A stretch of 64,000 nucleotides of DNA, taken from assembly GCF_039710355.1 (NCBI RefSeq), contig NZ_JBDKWZ010000023.1, positions 53,148-117,147 of the forward strand, written 5' to 3'. This document shows, one piece after another, positions 9,081-18,636 of this stretch (positions are counted from its first letter, which is position 1; each line of letters begins with the position of its first letter). The DNA is from Rapidithrix thailandica. GTDB lineage: Bacteria; Bacteroidota; Bacteroidia; Cytophagales; Flammeovirgaceae. The position numbers and the translations under genes are program-made. The notes beneath the pieces were generated by a model that did no database searches, was not told the origin of the DNA, and worked only from the letters and a program-made list of their open reading frames with translations.

Positions 9081-9596
9081 ATGAATAGAAAAAGAAAACA
9101 ATTATCCTTGTTGATAGAAGGTAATCAATCCCAAGGGATCGAAGAAGTCCGCAGAAAACATAACCCCTTACAATATGGCTTAATACAAAGCCATGTAACG
9201 CTATGTAGAGAGGATGAAATCGATAAATTAGACATGGTGCTCGGCAACCTGTCCAAACTCAAACAAGAACCCTTCGAAATCAAGTTGGAGACAGTAAAAA
9301 GGTTTTCTGAAGGTAAGGGGGTATTGATCCCGGTAAATGATCAAGACGGCAAATTGCAAAATCTTAGAAAATTCATTTTAAAAGGTATCATCAGCTTTCC
9401 AAGAGAGCTGCAAGCCCATATTACACTAATGCATCCCAGAAACTCCGCCTGTACCGGCCAACTGTTTGAGGAGATAAAAAAGGTTGAATTTCCCGCTACA
9501 ATCAAGTTTTCTAAGATTAGTTTGATTGAACAGGAAACAGGAAAGAAGTGGAATGTGTGGAATGTTTTGAAAGAATTTAAATTGAAACCCGAATAG
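9081..9596 (+). CDS. 2H phosphoesterase / 2'-5' RNA ligase family protein
   Basis: A 171-residue protein with the two H-x-T motifs that define the 2H superfamily: HVT at residues 38-40 and HIT at 113-115 (HITLMHPR). Bacterial members act on 2'-5' or cyclic phosphodiester bonds in RNA or nucleotides. The length fits the stand-alone family. ATG 9081 follows a leader hairpin. The natural substrate is unknown. Confidence 0.85.
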   Translation: MNRKRKQLSLLIEGNQSQGIEEVRRKHNPLQYGLIQSHVTLCREDEIDKLDMVLGNLSKLKQEPFEIKLETVKRFSEGKGVLIPVNDQDGKLQNLRKFILKGIISFPRELQAHITLMHPRNSACTGQLFEEIKKVEFPATIKFSKISLIEQETGKKWNVWNVLKEFKLKPE

Positions 9597-9645
9597 AAAA
9601 ATAAAAAATCCATACCGGAAATACCAACCCGTAAACGCTAAGAAT

Positions 9646-10011
9646 ATGAACAAAGTTGCATCAATAGTAGCTGTAGAAAAAGCCTTGTTAAGTGCAATGA
9701 AAAACAGCGACACCCAAACATTAGACGAATTATTACATGATGACCTGCTTTTTAACCTTCCAAATGGCGACACCATCACCAAAGCCATGGATTTGGAAAC
9801 GTACAGGTCGGGTAATATGATTTTTGACGAAATTTTATCAAGCGAACAACAAATCCGCCTCATCGAAAACAATGCCGTTGTTTCTGTAACCATTGAAATG
9901 AAAGGGACATTTTTTGACCAAAATATTGACGCAAAATTCCATATCATCAGGGTCTGGCAATTAGGCAATGATACATGGAAAGTAATAGCCGGAAGCAGTA
10001 TGAAATTATAA
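9646..10011 (+). CDS. NTF2-like protein (DUF4440/SnoaL type)
   Basis: A 121-residue single-domain protein with the cone-shaped NTF2-like pattern: an N-terminal helix pair (EKALLSAMKNSDTQTLDELL), then HDDLLFNLPNGD and a C-terminal strand RVWQLGNDTWKVIAGS. This is typical of DUF4440 nuclear-transport-factor-2 proteins, which bind small molecules or act as putative ketosteroid-isomerase-like enzymes. It lies 49 bp after the 2H protein gene and may be co-transcribed. Confidence 0.8.
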   Translation: MNKVASIVAVEKALLSAMKNSDTQTLDELLHDDLLFNLPNGDTITKAMDLETYRSGNMIFDEILSSEQQIRLIENNAVVSVTIEMKGTFFDQNIDAKFHIIRVWQLGNDTWKVIAGSSMKL

Positions 10012-10125
10012 AAATATTCACCTCGGCCAATCAAGCGAATTCATTTGCTTGGATACTGTTAAAATCTTGAACATCTAACTATTCGGCACTTAAGAGCGAT
10101 TCTTACAGGGGTGAATCCTTCATAT

Positions 10126-11259
10126 ATGAAAAAAATATATTTTAAAGGCCTGAACGGGATCAGGTTCTTTGCTGCACTCTTGGTCATCATGCACCATTTG
10201 GAATTTATTAAACACTGTTTAGGATATTCTACTATATGGTCCATGGAGTATAGTTCTTACCTGGGGGCATTTGGCGTTACAGTTTTTTTCGTTCTCAGTG
10301 GGTTTCTGATTACTTACCTTTTGCTCTGCGAAAAGGAGGTAAAATCGATCCATATTAAACATTTCTATGTCAGAAGAATGTTGCGAATTTGGCCCCTCTA
10401 CTTTCTGATCATCTTTATTGCATTCTTTATTCTACCCCATTTTGATTTTTTTCATATAGAAAATTACTCAACCGACATGACTACGTACAAAACAAGGTTG
10501 ATACTCTTTTCTTTTTTACTGGCAAATGTTTCATTTGTTTACTTACCCAATGTGGCCTTTGCCAATGTACTGTGGTCGGTAGCGGTAGAGGAACAATTTT
10601 ACTTGTTTTGGCCCTATGTCATTAAGATCAAAAAGTACCTGTTCCGCTTCATGATTTTTTTACTTGTTTTCTTTTTTATCCTAAAGTTAGGAGGCAAGTT
10701 CTTTTTCCCGCAAGACCCTATCAATCAACTTATTTACAGAACAAGATTCTCTTCCATGATTATCGGAGGGATTGGGGCTTACGGCTTATACAAGCGGGCT
10801 GCATTTTTACAATACCTCTATAAAAAGCCACTTCAATTAATTGCGGTTTCAGTCTTCTTCCTTTTACTTTTGGATATGTTGAACTTCCAGTATTTCAGCA
10901 TTATAAAAACAGAACTGACTTCCTTGATAATCTGTGTGTTGATTTTAAATATCTCTTCCAATGACCAATCTATTTTAAAGCTTGAGAATCGTTATTTAAA
11001 CTACCTGGGAAAGATTTCTTACGGACTGTATGTTTATCATATGATTGTCATTGTGGCGGTTTTAAAATTCGCATCTTCCATTGTTGATATCAATACCCTT
11101 CAAAATACGGCCTTCCATCCTGTTTTGCTCATAAGCATTACGTTGGCAACGATTGTCCTGAGTCATTTTTCATACAACTATTTTGAAAGACCCTTCATCA
11201 CCAAAAAATTAAACTATTCGGTAATTGTTAGTGGGGATTTAGTTAAAAGCAACAAATAA
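10126..11259 (+). CDS. Acyltransferase family 3 membrane protein
   Basis: An integral membrane O-acyltransferase of the OafA/NodX/YrhL type. It begins MKKIYFKGLNGIRFFAALLV with the catalytic His in MHHLE, has about ten membrane segments, and contains SVAVEEQFYLFWP. I chose ATG 10126 because it starts the conserved N-terminus; a GTG at 10111 would add five residues. Family members acetylate or acylate surface polysaccharides. A 2OG-oxygenase-like gene follows, after an intervening MITE. Confidence 0.88.
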   Translation: MKKIYFKGLNGIRFFAALLVIMHHLEFIKHCLGYSTIWSMEYSSYLGAFGVTVFFVLSGFLITYLLLCEKEVKSIHIKHFYVRRMLRIWPLYFLIIFIAFFILPHFDFFHIENYSTDMTTYKTRLILFSFLLANVSFVYLPNVAFANVLWSVAVEEQFYLFWPYVIKIKKYLFRFMIFLLVFFFILKLGGKFFFPQDPINQLIYRTRFSSMIIGGIGAYGLYKRAAFLQYLYKKPLQLIAVSVFFLLLLDMLNFQYFSIIKTELTSLIICVLILNISSNDQSILKLENRYLNYLGKISYGLYVYHMIVIVAVLKFASSIVDINTLQNTAFHPVLLISITLATIVLSHFSYNYFERPFITKKLNYSVIVSGDLVKSNK

Positions 11260-11307
11260 TTTTTGAAGAGGCTAGACCTTTGAGCGGCTTTGTGGGTCTT
11301 CTTTTTA

Positions 11308-11441
11308 AGAGCATGTTTAAAATTCGTTGTGGAAGCCCCCCTTTGACGGTAAAAAATTTCAGTTTAAGGTTCTCAGAATACTGCACTGAGGTTCTTGAAA
11401 TGGGACTTTTTAAGCCAAAGAGTGAAATTGAAACATGTTCT
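11308..11441. mobile_element. MITE-like element, copy 1
   Basis: A 134-bp element starting AGAGCATGTTTAAA and ending ATTGAAACATGTTCT, so its ends are imperfect inverted repeats. The internal sequence matches copies at 54599-54754 and, in reverse, 27908-28000, 40397-40580 and 51076-51242. The apparent ORF spanning 11280-11540 is a by-product of this element. Confidence 0.75.
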
Positions 11442-11560
11442 GAGATAGAAACGGAAAGCTACAGTTTCTTGAAAGTAAGGTTTTACGAAACCACCAAAGG
11501 CGGCAATTTCTTTTTTAATTACATAACCAGCACCAGCTAATTAACCAAATCAATAGTACC

Positions 11561-12493
11561 ATGTTTAACTACTTAATAGACAAGATTAAGGAAACCAAAT
11601 TTGAATCCTATCCTTTCAAACACTTAACAATCAATAATTTTTTTCATGAAAAAGACTTTCAAAAAATCATTTCGGACCCGCAGATACTCAGGCCCGTTGC
11701 AAGCAGTCATGTAGAGCTTATTGATGATCTCATTGATCAAGGATATACCCAACAACATTTCCCTGGTTGTATTACGTCCATTCAGCATTATTTGGAGTTT
11801 TTAAATAACCCCCAAGAAAAATTTAATAGAAAGCTTATCGAAGGTTACGGCAGGAATATCATAGCCGGGTATGGCCTGACCATGCGGTTAAAAAAAATAA
11901 GATCCTCATTTTTAGAGGATTTGCTCGGCTTTCTAAACGATTCTCCTTTCCAAAATTGTCTCACCGAAAAATTCGGGATCGCCCATACACATTATATTGA
12001 AACCGCTTATCAGAAAAACTTGCATGGCTATGAGATCAGTCCGCATGCCGATACCCGGAAAAAGGCGTTGACCTACATGGTCAACATTTATACGGAGCAA
12101 GAAGCGGAACAAATGCCAATCCACACTCACTTAATGAAATTTAAGCCTAAGTATCAATATTTATACGATTTCTGGAAATACAACGGGGATATTGACACTT
12201 GTTGGGTACCCTGGAATTGGTGTGATACGGTCAAACAAACCAACCAAAACAATAGTATTACCATATTCAAACCTGCATTTGATACACTTCATGCGGTAAA
12301 GTTAGACTACAACCACCTTAGCCAACAGAGGAATCAAATTTATGGCAATTTGTGGTATCACGAGTCTCCCTCAAATTACGGAAGTGGTTTTCAACAGATA
12401 GATCTTGTAAAGATGCATGAAAGTTTTAAACTAGGCCCTCAAAAGCTGAGTGCAAAAATCGGAAGAAAAATCGCAAAAATGATGGGAGCTTAA
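11561..12493 (+). CDS. 2OG-Fe(II) oxygenase-like protein
   Basis: A 310-residue soluble protein. The segment ISPHADTRKKALTYMVNIY gives the H-x-D pair of the double-stranded beta-helix dioxygenases, and DTLHAVK supplies the distal His. Such prolyl-hydroxylase-like proteins are common beside polysaccharide and lipid modification genes. The acyltransferase upstream suggests a surface-glycan role. Fe(II)/2OG use is inferred from motifs only. Confidence 0.7.
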   Translation: MFNYLIDKIKETKFESYPFKHLTINNFFHEKDFQKIISDPQILRPVASSHVELIDDLIDQGYTQQHFPGCITSIQHYLEFLNNPQEKFNRKLIEGYGRNIIAGYGLTMRLKKIRSSFLEDLLGFLNDSPFQNCLTEKFGIAHTHYIETAYQKNLHGYEISPHADTRKKALTYMVNIYTEQEAEQMPIHTHLMKFKPKYQYLYDFWKYNGDIDTCWVPWNWCDTVKQTNQNNSITIFKPAFDTLHAVKLDYNHLSQQRNQIYGNLWYHESPSNYGSGFQQIDLVKMHESFKLGPQKLSAKIGRKIAKMMGA

Positions 12494-13061
12494 CCCTCTC
12501 TGAAATGAAAGACTTGATGCGTATTCGAATTTAGATACCTGAATATATTTGAACCGGTTGGAACCTCTCGTTGTAAGGTTTTTCTACCGGTTCACAACTA
12601 ATGTCTTGTCCTTCTCTTTAGGAATATGGAATGAATAGCCCTGTACTTTGCATAATTCAGCCAAGTGCCGCATAAACACAAGTTATTGGAGGCAAGGTAT
12701 GCTTTCTACTACGCTTATCCCTTTCCGTTATGGCCAAGTACTTTTTCCGGGAAAACTAAAGAAATCAAAAGCTACCGGTTTAGTCTTCTGAGTGATTTTT
12801 TTAAACTATCTTTATACTTTGAGAAAAGTAGCCTTTTCTATTTTTTCAATTGTGCATTTTTTGCCGCCAATGAAGAAGCTACAATTTTTATAAGCAATAA
12901 AGAAGAAGATGTAAACCATGAACCAAATTGGTACGCATAAACTGCGGCCATTCAAGTGGTCACATCTGTTTTTTTATAAAAACCATTTTTGAAAATAGTA
13001 GTAACCAAAAATCCTGAACGTCCTCACAACATAATCTACCCGAGGCAAAACCAACAAGTAA
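12494..13061. other. Intergenic region with a GC hairpin
   Basis: Nothing convincingly coding in 568 bp. A 91-codon plus-strand ORF (12665-12940) has a biased, Phe-rich composition and no family. GAACCGGT (12551-12558) and ACCGGTTC (12586-12593) with inner AACCT/AGGTT form a nested hairpin after the oxygenase gene. Confidence 0.5.
12551..12593 (+). terminator. Nested hairpin after the oxygenase gene
   Basis: An 8-bp outer stem (GAACCGGT/ACCGGTTC) and a 5-bp inner stem lie 58 bp past the stop codon. No T-tract follows, so it may be a Rho-dependent or RNA-stability structure instead of a true intrinsic terminator. Confidence 0.35.
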
Positions 13062-13697
13062 ATGACAAAAAAATCAGAACAACTGGAACAAATACAACAA
13101 AAAATTGAAGAGCTCCAAAAGCTTGATGCCAATTTATATATTTTCGGAGCGCACAAGCATAAATATCAATTCAATCCATGCTTAACAGAAAAGGAAATTC
13201 AAACCTTTGAAGAAGAGAATTCCATTCAGTTACCATCCGGGTACCGGGAATTTCTACTACACATAGGAAACGGTGGTGCCGGACCTTATTACGGCTTGGA
13301 ACCGCTGGAAAACGGCCGGTTTTCGGACTTGGATTATAAAGATCCCGGTCAACTCATTGACCTGTCCCGCCCCTTCCCACATACGGCAGCCTGGAATATG
13401 GATTTTGAAACATTGCCTGAGGAAGAAGAAAACGGTTTCTTTGAAAAATACTACGATGATGAATGGGCCAAAGGACTTCTTCGCATCTCCAATTACGGAT
13501 GTGGAACCACAATGAATTTGGTGGTAAACGGAAGTGAATACGGAAACATCTGGGTTGATGACCGGTGCAATGAACAAGGTATTTACCCCGATCCCTTTTT
13601 CGATTCGGAAAACAGGTTAAGTTTTCTTCAATGGTACGAACACTGGCTGGATGAATCCATCAAAGAGGTAATGGAAAATCATCATGCCACAAGCTAG
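13062..13697 (+). CDS. SMI1/KNR4 (SUKH) family protein
   Basis: A 211-residue protein with the SUKH core: LTEKEIQTFEEENSIQLPSG, YREFLLHIGNGG and GPYYGLEPL, then the second half ISNYGCGTTMNLVVNGSEYG and FLQWYEHWLD. SUKH proteins frequently neutralise toxins of contact-dependent or RHS systems. No toxin gene lies next to this one, so it may be an orphan immunity gene or have a housekeeping role. Confidence 0.88.
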   Translation: MTKKSEQLEQIQQKIEELQKLDANLYIFGAHKHKYQFNPCLTEKEIQTFEEENSIQLPSGYREFLLHIGNGGAGPYYGLEPLENGRFSDLDYKDPGQLIDLSRPFPHTAAWNMDFETLPEEEENGFFEKYYDDEWAKGLLRISNYGCGTTMNLVVNGSEYGNIWVDDRCNEQGIYPDPFFDSENRLSFLQWYEHWLDESIKEVMENHHATS

Positions 13698-13792
13698 GTT
13701 AATGTTTAACTTTAAACCGGTCAAACAGGTATCACACCTTTGACAACCCTTGGACATACCCTTACCCTGAAATCAATTATGTAAATGTGAAA

Positions 13793-14779
13793 ATGAGTAC
13801 TACAGAATATTTGGATGACTTATTGGAACGACTGGAAAATGAAAACCTAAGACCGGGGCTTTCCCTTCCGGAGGGTGTTTCGTTTCAATCTGATTTAACC
13901 ATTGCTTGGGAAGCCCGTAAAGAGGTTCAAATGTTGAAGGACCCTCAATTCATCGAACCGCTAAAAGTTCGATTGGAAAAGGAAAAGGTCACCAAAAAGC
14001 GAGTTCATATTATCCAGGTACTAGTAAGGATTGCGGACAAGGCGGGGGAACATTCCACCGCAGACTACATACTTGACCTGGTTAGGAATGAAAAAGTCCG
14101 GTGGATCAGGGATGTGGCCCTCACAGCCTTGAACCACAGTACTCTGAAGATTAGTAAAGAGAAGGAATACCTGTTTGAATTAGCGAAGCACAAAGACTGG
14201 CAGATAAAGTTGAACACGCTTGGTTTACTTTACCGGTTAGGCCAGTCATATTCGCCAAGAATAGAAGAAGTATGCTTGGAGCTCGTGAAGGTTTGTAAAA
14301 AGAAACCTCATGAGCTCAGTTCCATATGCCATGTTCTCTCCAAACACGGCTCCTTAAAATCTATTGAATCCCTCAAGGATATTGCTAGCACAAATAGCAA
14401 AGCTTTTACAGTAAACGCTGCCATCCGGGCTCTTGAAGAAATCAACGGAGCCAATGAGCTTGAATTTTTCAAGGCTTTATTTGAAACCAACAGGAATAAC
14501 GATGTAAAGTCTGTGATCACACAAGCCTTGTGCAAATATGGAGATGGCAGTGTGCCGGACTTACTCATTAAAAGAGTCAAAAGTATTTTGTCAAAACCCA
14601 GAAAAACCAGTACGGTTTATATAGGAGAAGCCCAACCTGAGTTAGTACATATTTTTACATTTCTAATGGGTCAACAGGATACCAGAGCCGATACGATTTT
14701 TGACTTTGTAAGGAAGAAGAAGCTCGACCTTCTCGATACCACAGAAAGAAAATGGTTTGACGAAAACCTTATGAAGTAA
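13793..14779 (+). CDS. HEAT-repeat protein
   Basis: A protein of about 328 residues that is almost entirely helical repeats of 35-40 residues, for example KKRVHIIQVLVRIADKAGEH and VRWIRDVALTALNH. No catalytic domain or export signal is seen, so it should be a cytoplasmic scaffold. ATG 13793 (MSTTEYLDD) is preferred over GTG 13787. It follows the SUKH gene after 95 bp on the same strand. Confidence 0.75.
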   Translation: MSTTEYLDDLLERLENENLRPGLSLPEGVSFQSDLTIAWEARKEVQMLKDPQFIEPLKVRLEKEKVTKKRVHIIQVLVRIADKAGEHSTADYILDLVRNEKVRWIRDVALTALNHSTLKISKEKEYLFELAKHKDWQIKLNTLGLLYRLGQSYSPRIEEVCLELVKVCKKKPHELSSICHVLSKHGSLKSIESLKDIASTNSKAFTVNAAIRALEEINGANELEFFKALFETNRNNDVKSVITQALCKYGDGSVPDLLIKRVKSILSKPRKTSTVYIGEAQPELVHIFTFLMGQQDTRADTIFDFVRKKKLDLLDTTERKWFDENLMK

Positions 14780-14821
14780 GCAAAGTACAGGGTACGGTTT
14801 AACCATATTTCTTCTCAAAAT

Positions 14822-15445
14822 ATGAAGCAACTCATCATCAGGCATATCATCAATGCAAGTGCATTAAAATCATATCTGATATTAAATGCTCCTTTTCTCA
14901 TAGGGATAAGTATTTTTATTGGGGAGACCCTTTTGACTGGAGCCATATTAATAAATCCACTTCCGATCGTAGCTTACTTCTATCCATTTCCATACTTAAT
15001 GTTTAATGTATTTTGGATGGAAGTGATCCTTGATGAATTGATGAAAACAATTGACTTTAATTCTAACTTGAACACTACCCGGTTAAAAAAATTACTAATT
15101 TTTTCAAAATGGTCGTTTACATTTCTTTCCAGCCAAACCATATTTATGGCTTTAATATTTAAAATAAGCCTTAATATTGAAACAGACCCCAACCCTTTTC
15201 TCTTAATTTTTGTAACAATAATTACTATTTTACTGATCGCTTTACTATTGGTGTCAGTTTTCACTTTTTTTTATGGAAGGCAACTGTTGGGTAAATTACT
15301 TGTAGTGATAGAGACCCAAAAGCCATATTCTTATAATGATCCACTTCATTATGAGTATAAACAACTAGGAAGTTTATCTTCTTTTAAATATTTCAAAATT
15401 CAAAAAAGGATAAAAAAGGCTCTGAATGGAAGTCTTTCTTACTAA
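14822..15445 (+). CDS. Hypothetical four-helix membrane protein
   Basis: A 207-residue protein with about four hydrophobic segments (near residues 18-40, 45-68, 95-115 and 125-150) and a basic cytoplasmic tail. I do not recognise a family. It begins 42 bp after the HEAT-repeat gene, so the two may be co-transcribed. Codon use looks normal for the window. Confidence 0.6.
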   Translation: MKQLIIRHIINASALKSYLILNAPFLIGISIFIGETLLTGAILINPLPIVAYFYPFPYLMFNVFWMEVILDELMKTIDFNSNLNTTRLKKLLIFSKWSFTFLSSQTIFMALIFKISLNIETDPNPFLLIFVTIITILLIALLLVSVFTFFYGRQLLGKLLVVIETQKPYSYNDPLHYEYKQLGSLSSFKYFKIQKRIKKALNGSLSY

Positions 15446-15760
15446 AAAACACCCACAAACACATCCTTATGGTAGTAAAGCAAGGCTTATGTTATCAATA
15501 TTATTCCTGATAAAAACAAAATGACCTGCTTCTATTCATTGCCATACGGAAAAGTGGTAGCCATCGCCATTGAATTTTTTATCAAAATAAGTAAATTTAG
15601 GGAGCTTGCTTGCAAGCTATATATGTGGTACAATTTGTAGGGAAACCAATTGACATAAAATGATTGACCGTTCCGTATAGTTTACCGATAAAGAGTGCCG
15701 TGTACAAAACAAGTCAGGCAACAAACTAAATAGACAAATAATAATCAAACCACAGTAGAT
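15446..15760. other. Intergenic region
   Basis: I see no gene, hairpin or repeat of note in these 315 bp. Confidence 0.5.
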
Positions 15761-16177
15761 ATGAAACCAAAACATATTTGGGCAAATGTAGGCGTAGAAA
15801 ACATCGCAAGGACAAAAGAATTTTACTCAAGGTTGGGGTTTACACTCAATGGCAATCCTACAGAAGAGTTAGTAAGTTTCTTGTTTGGCGATGATCAGTT
15901 TGTGATTCACTTTTTTGAAAAGGAAAAATTGAAAACAAGTCTTGAAGGCGAACTCTCGGATTTAAAACAAGGAAATGAAATAATGTTTACCCTATCCGCA
16001 GAAAGCAAAGACGAATTTGAAGAATGGGTAATGGAGGTAGAAAAAGCAGGTGGAACGATTTTCTTCGACTCTAAAAAAGACCGGAAAAAATTTTACGATG
16101 AAAACGGATACCACGTATGTGTATTTGCGGATCCGGACGGTCACAAGTTCAACTTGTTTTACAACGCCAATAGGTAA
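15761..16177 (+). CDS. VOC-family (glyoxalase/bleomycin-resistance-like) protein
   Basis: A 138-residue protein with the paired beta-alpha-beta-beta-beta modules of the vicinal oxygen chelate superfamily: WANVGVENIARTKEFYSRLG at the start, and FADPDGHKFNLFYN at the end. His and Glu positions that bind metal in glyoxalases are only partly present. Substrate unknown; many such proteins sequester small molecules. Confidence 0.85.
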   Translation: MKPKHIWANVGVENIARTKEFYSRLGFTLNGNPTEELVSFLFGDDQFVIHFFEKEKLKTSLEGELSDLKQGNEIMFTLSAESKDEFEEWVMEVEKAGGTIFFDSKKDRKKFYDENGYHVCVFADPDGHKFNLFYNANR

Positions 16178-16184
16178 GTAGTAA

Positions 16185-16361
16185 ATCGCCATTGACAGGT
16201 CTTACTTTCCAGGAGAACAAACTGATTGGCAATACAATCAGTTCAAGTTTGAAATTACAGAAGAGGGTTCAATTTTCTTTTATGCAACAAAGGAGAGTAA
16301 GATTTTGAAGACCTATAAAGGAAGTATTTCAGCTCCCAAACCCTGCAAGGCTGGCAGTTAA
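16185..16361 (+). pseudogene. Remnant of a small secreted-protein gene
   Basis: Right after the VOC gene one frame stays open from the stop at 16182-16184 to 16361. It reads DRSYFPGEQTDWQYNQFKFE and continues ITEEGSIFFY and YKGSIS. The strand-rich sequence with its protein-like composition looks like the C-terminus of a small lipoprotein, but there is no start codon or signal peptide. Probably a truncated gene. Confidence 0.35.
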
Positions 16362-16561
16362 AATGCTTCAACCCACTCATCATATTATATAATCCGACAA
16401 TTTACCGAGGCATTTGGGATTTTCTCCTTGTCTTTTAATCTCCGAAATTCAACAATTTGTTTTTCAAGAAAGGAGAATAGAAACCAATTGATAAATAAAT
16501 AACATTTTACATTAAAATTTACCAACCTCGCATTTTTATACTATTCCCTTTATTTTAGATC

Positions 16562-17095
16562 ATGGCAATCTATTTTGATATAATAATCAGCTTGAAAGAG
16601 CTATTTGATAAAGTTACAGAACTTAAATTAGACCAGGTAGTAGATATTTTCATTGAATACCGGAACGATGAGAAGGAATGTTATTACAAAAAAGTAAATC
16701 CATCTCACTACCAAGCACCGGATTTTAACCATACTGGCTACCAAGGTTTTTTTATCATTTCCAAAGAAGCAAAATTTGACGGATCAAGAAGTCCGTATGA
16801 TGATGAGATGTATTCATACACAATTGAAATCAAAGGAGGGCGGGAGACCGGCCAAGAAATTGAAAAAATTAAATGCCGTCAAATAGCAAAACAGCCGGAG
16901 ATAACCCTTCAAAAAGCTTATCGGAAATTACAACACTGTATAAAAAAGGATCCTAATTTTGAGAAGGGTGTGTATTGGGGAAAGCACTTTTACAAGAATA
17001 TTTATTATGATCGAAGAATTGACAAAATCATTTGGGGGGATTTTGATCATAAAGAGCATCAAATACAAATCAACACTATACACCACAAAACTTAA
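16562..17095 (+). CDS. Hypothetical protein
   Basis: A 177-residue soluble protein of alternating helix and strand character, rich in Lys, Glu and Tyr, with no recognised domain. Its size, composition and isolated position next to a transposase remnant resemble orphan immunity or accessory genes, but this is a guess. ATG 16562 is the only reasonable start. Confidence 0.55.
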   Translation: MAIYFDIIISLKELFDKVTELKLDQVVDIFIEYRNDEKECYYKKVNPSHYQAPDFNHTGYQGFFIISKEAKFDGSRSPYDDEMYSYTIEIKGGRETGQEIEKIKCRQIAKQPEITLQKAYRKLQHCIKKDPNFEKGVYWGKHFYKNIYYDRRIDKIIWGDFDHKEHQIQINTIHHKT

Positions 17096-17334
17096 AGAAC
17101 CGTAGTGTACTCATTATAGTACTGGCAATCTGAGTCTTCTCCTCTTTTGAGGTAGGGTTAACGCCTAATGGCCACATCCGGAACTATGGAAGTAGAAGCT
17201 TGATTTTACCTGAAACAGTCCAACCATTGGAGGGGAGTTAAGAAAGATAAACACAAAACCGGATTTCAACATTAAAATTTGGCCATGGGGAAGAATTTTG
17301 TAGTATGGTGATTGCACAAAATCTAACTACATGA

Positions 17335-17873
17335 AAACTTGCCCGCATTCTGAAAGTCAGTCTCCACTGGGTGAAGCAGAAGGCCCGGTGCTGTTGGCAA
17401 AAAGTGAAAGATCTGCTGCCGGCAGGGGTCTTGAAGCAGCCGGCAGTAAGCCTTTATTGTCTGGAAGCGGATGAGATGTGGAGTTTTGTAGGGGCGAAAG
17501 ATTGTCCGGAATGGCTGTGGTTGGCTGTAGATAGGCGGACAGGCTTGGGTGGTGGGTTTCCATTTGGGCAGTCGGGATGAGGCATGGGGCTTATGGCTGA
17601 ACCTTCCGGAAGAGCTACGCGAAAAGGCCCTGGTGTTCACCGATGGTTTGGCGGCTTGCAGCCATCTTTGCCCCAGGTCAACATCAAGCCGAAGGCAAAA
17701 AACAAACCACCCGGATCGAACGCCTGAACAATACCCTGCGGCAACGCTACGCAAGGTTAGTGCGGAAAAACCTGGCTTTTTCCAAAACCTGGGAAAACCA
17801 TTGGCTGGCTATCCGGTATTTCCTCTACCACTATAACCTTGACAAATTGGCCAAAAATACATCCTTATTTTGA
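17335..17873 (+). pseudogene. IS1-family transposase, frameshifted
   Basis: Three consecutive frames together give an IS1 transposase. Frame one has LARILKVSLHWVKQK (the HTH tail of InsA), then EADEMWSFVGAKDCPEWLWL and AVDRRTG. Frame two continues VGFHLGSRDEAWGLW and VFTDGLAAC. Frame three ends TTRIERLNNTLRQRYARLVR and SFSK-like KNLAFSKTWENHWLAI. The catalytic D, D and E (DEMW, FTDG, RIER) are all visible. Frameshifts lie near 17546 and 17680 and the N-terminal zinc finger is missing, so it is dead. Confidence 0.85.
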
Positions 17874-17883
17874 ATGCACTACC

Positions 17884-17897
17884 TTTAAACATGCTCT
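17884..17897 (+). repeat. Right terminal repeat of the IS1 remnant
   Basis: TTTAAACATGCTCT lies 10 bp after the transposase stop. It is the exact complement of AGAGCATGTTTAAA, the end sequence of the MITE-like copies in this window. The left end of the insertion sequence is not found. Confidence 0.65.
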
Positions 17898-17912
17898 GAA
17901 AAGAAACCAAAA

Positions 17913-18623
17913 TTAAAACCGCTCCGACTCCAGCAACCCTGTAGGATAACTCATTACTTTATCGTCAAAGCCTTTGATCATTAACCAAAATCCCAAAATT
18001 AATTCTTGCAGGGCTGTGGGTGCATTTAACACCAAGTATTCCGCAGTGATAATCTCTACGGCCTGAAATAAGACTAAAATACTTGCCACTATAGACAGAA
18101 AAGCCCCAATGATCCCCCATACCGAAAGCCATGGTGGAATCAGTTTTGATCTAATCAACAAAATGTAAAACATGAAATTTCCCAAACACAAAGTCAAAAC
18201 CATGAATACGTGGTTTACATAATCGCGTGTGGTTTTCAGTAGATTGCCCAATACCTCCAATGCGGACGTATTTTCTGATAAATGCCGTAGGGATTCCTGA
18301 CTGAGCACTAAGACTGCCAACAATAATAGGATTCCTAAAATCATCAAAGTCGCTGCCATAATCCTAAAGCTCAAAAAGCCAATGACTAGGCTGTTTCCAA
18401 ACTTTTTGAGGATAGGGTATAACAGAATTGCAAAGCCAATATAAGCCAGAGAAATAATGAATTGAGAGATCGAGGCACCGATCACCTGATTCGAATTTGC
18501 CGCAGCTTCGGTTAAAAACTTTGCAGAATCGACTGCCGGTGCCACACTAAAAATGCCGGCAAGCATACTCACGATAATACACAAGCCTGCTGACCTGGTT
18601 TTGCGTTGTTCTAAGTTCATCAT
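17913..18623 (-). CDS. DUF4386 membrane protein
   Basis: About 236 residues with six membrane segments and the DUF4386 hallmarks LIRSKLIPPWLSVWGIIGAF and NAPTALQELILGFWLMIKGF. I start at ATG 18623 (MMNLEQRKTR); the TTG at 18644 would overlap the upstream gene. It lies 13 bp after the glycoside-hydrolase-like gene, so the two probably share a transcript. Function of the family is unknown. Confidence 0.85.
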   Translation of the reverse strand: MMNLEQRKTRSAGLCIIVSMLAGIFSVAPAVDSAKFLTEAAANSNQVIGASISQFIISLAYIGFAILLYPILKKFGNSLVIGFLSFRIMAATLMILGILLLLAVLVLSQESLRHLSENTSALEVLGNLLKTTRDYVNHVFMVLTLCLGNFMFYILLIRSKLIPPWLSVWGIIGAFLSIVASILVLFQAVEIITAEYLVLNAPTALQELILGFWLMIKGFDDKVMSYPTGLLESERF

Positions 18624-18636
18624 TTTTGTTGAAATT

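Noticed and set aside
11280..11540. 86-codon ORF after the acyltransferase gene
   Set aside because: Most of it is the MITE at 11308-11441, whose sequence recurs between genes without keeping a frame.
12665..12940. 91-codon plus-strand ORF
   Set aside because: Phe-rich biased composition, no ribosome-binding site, no family; kept only as a note in the intergenic entry.
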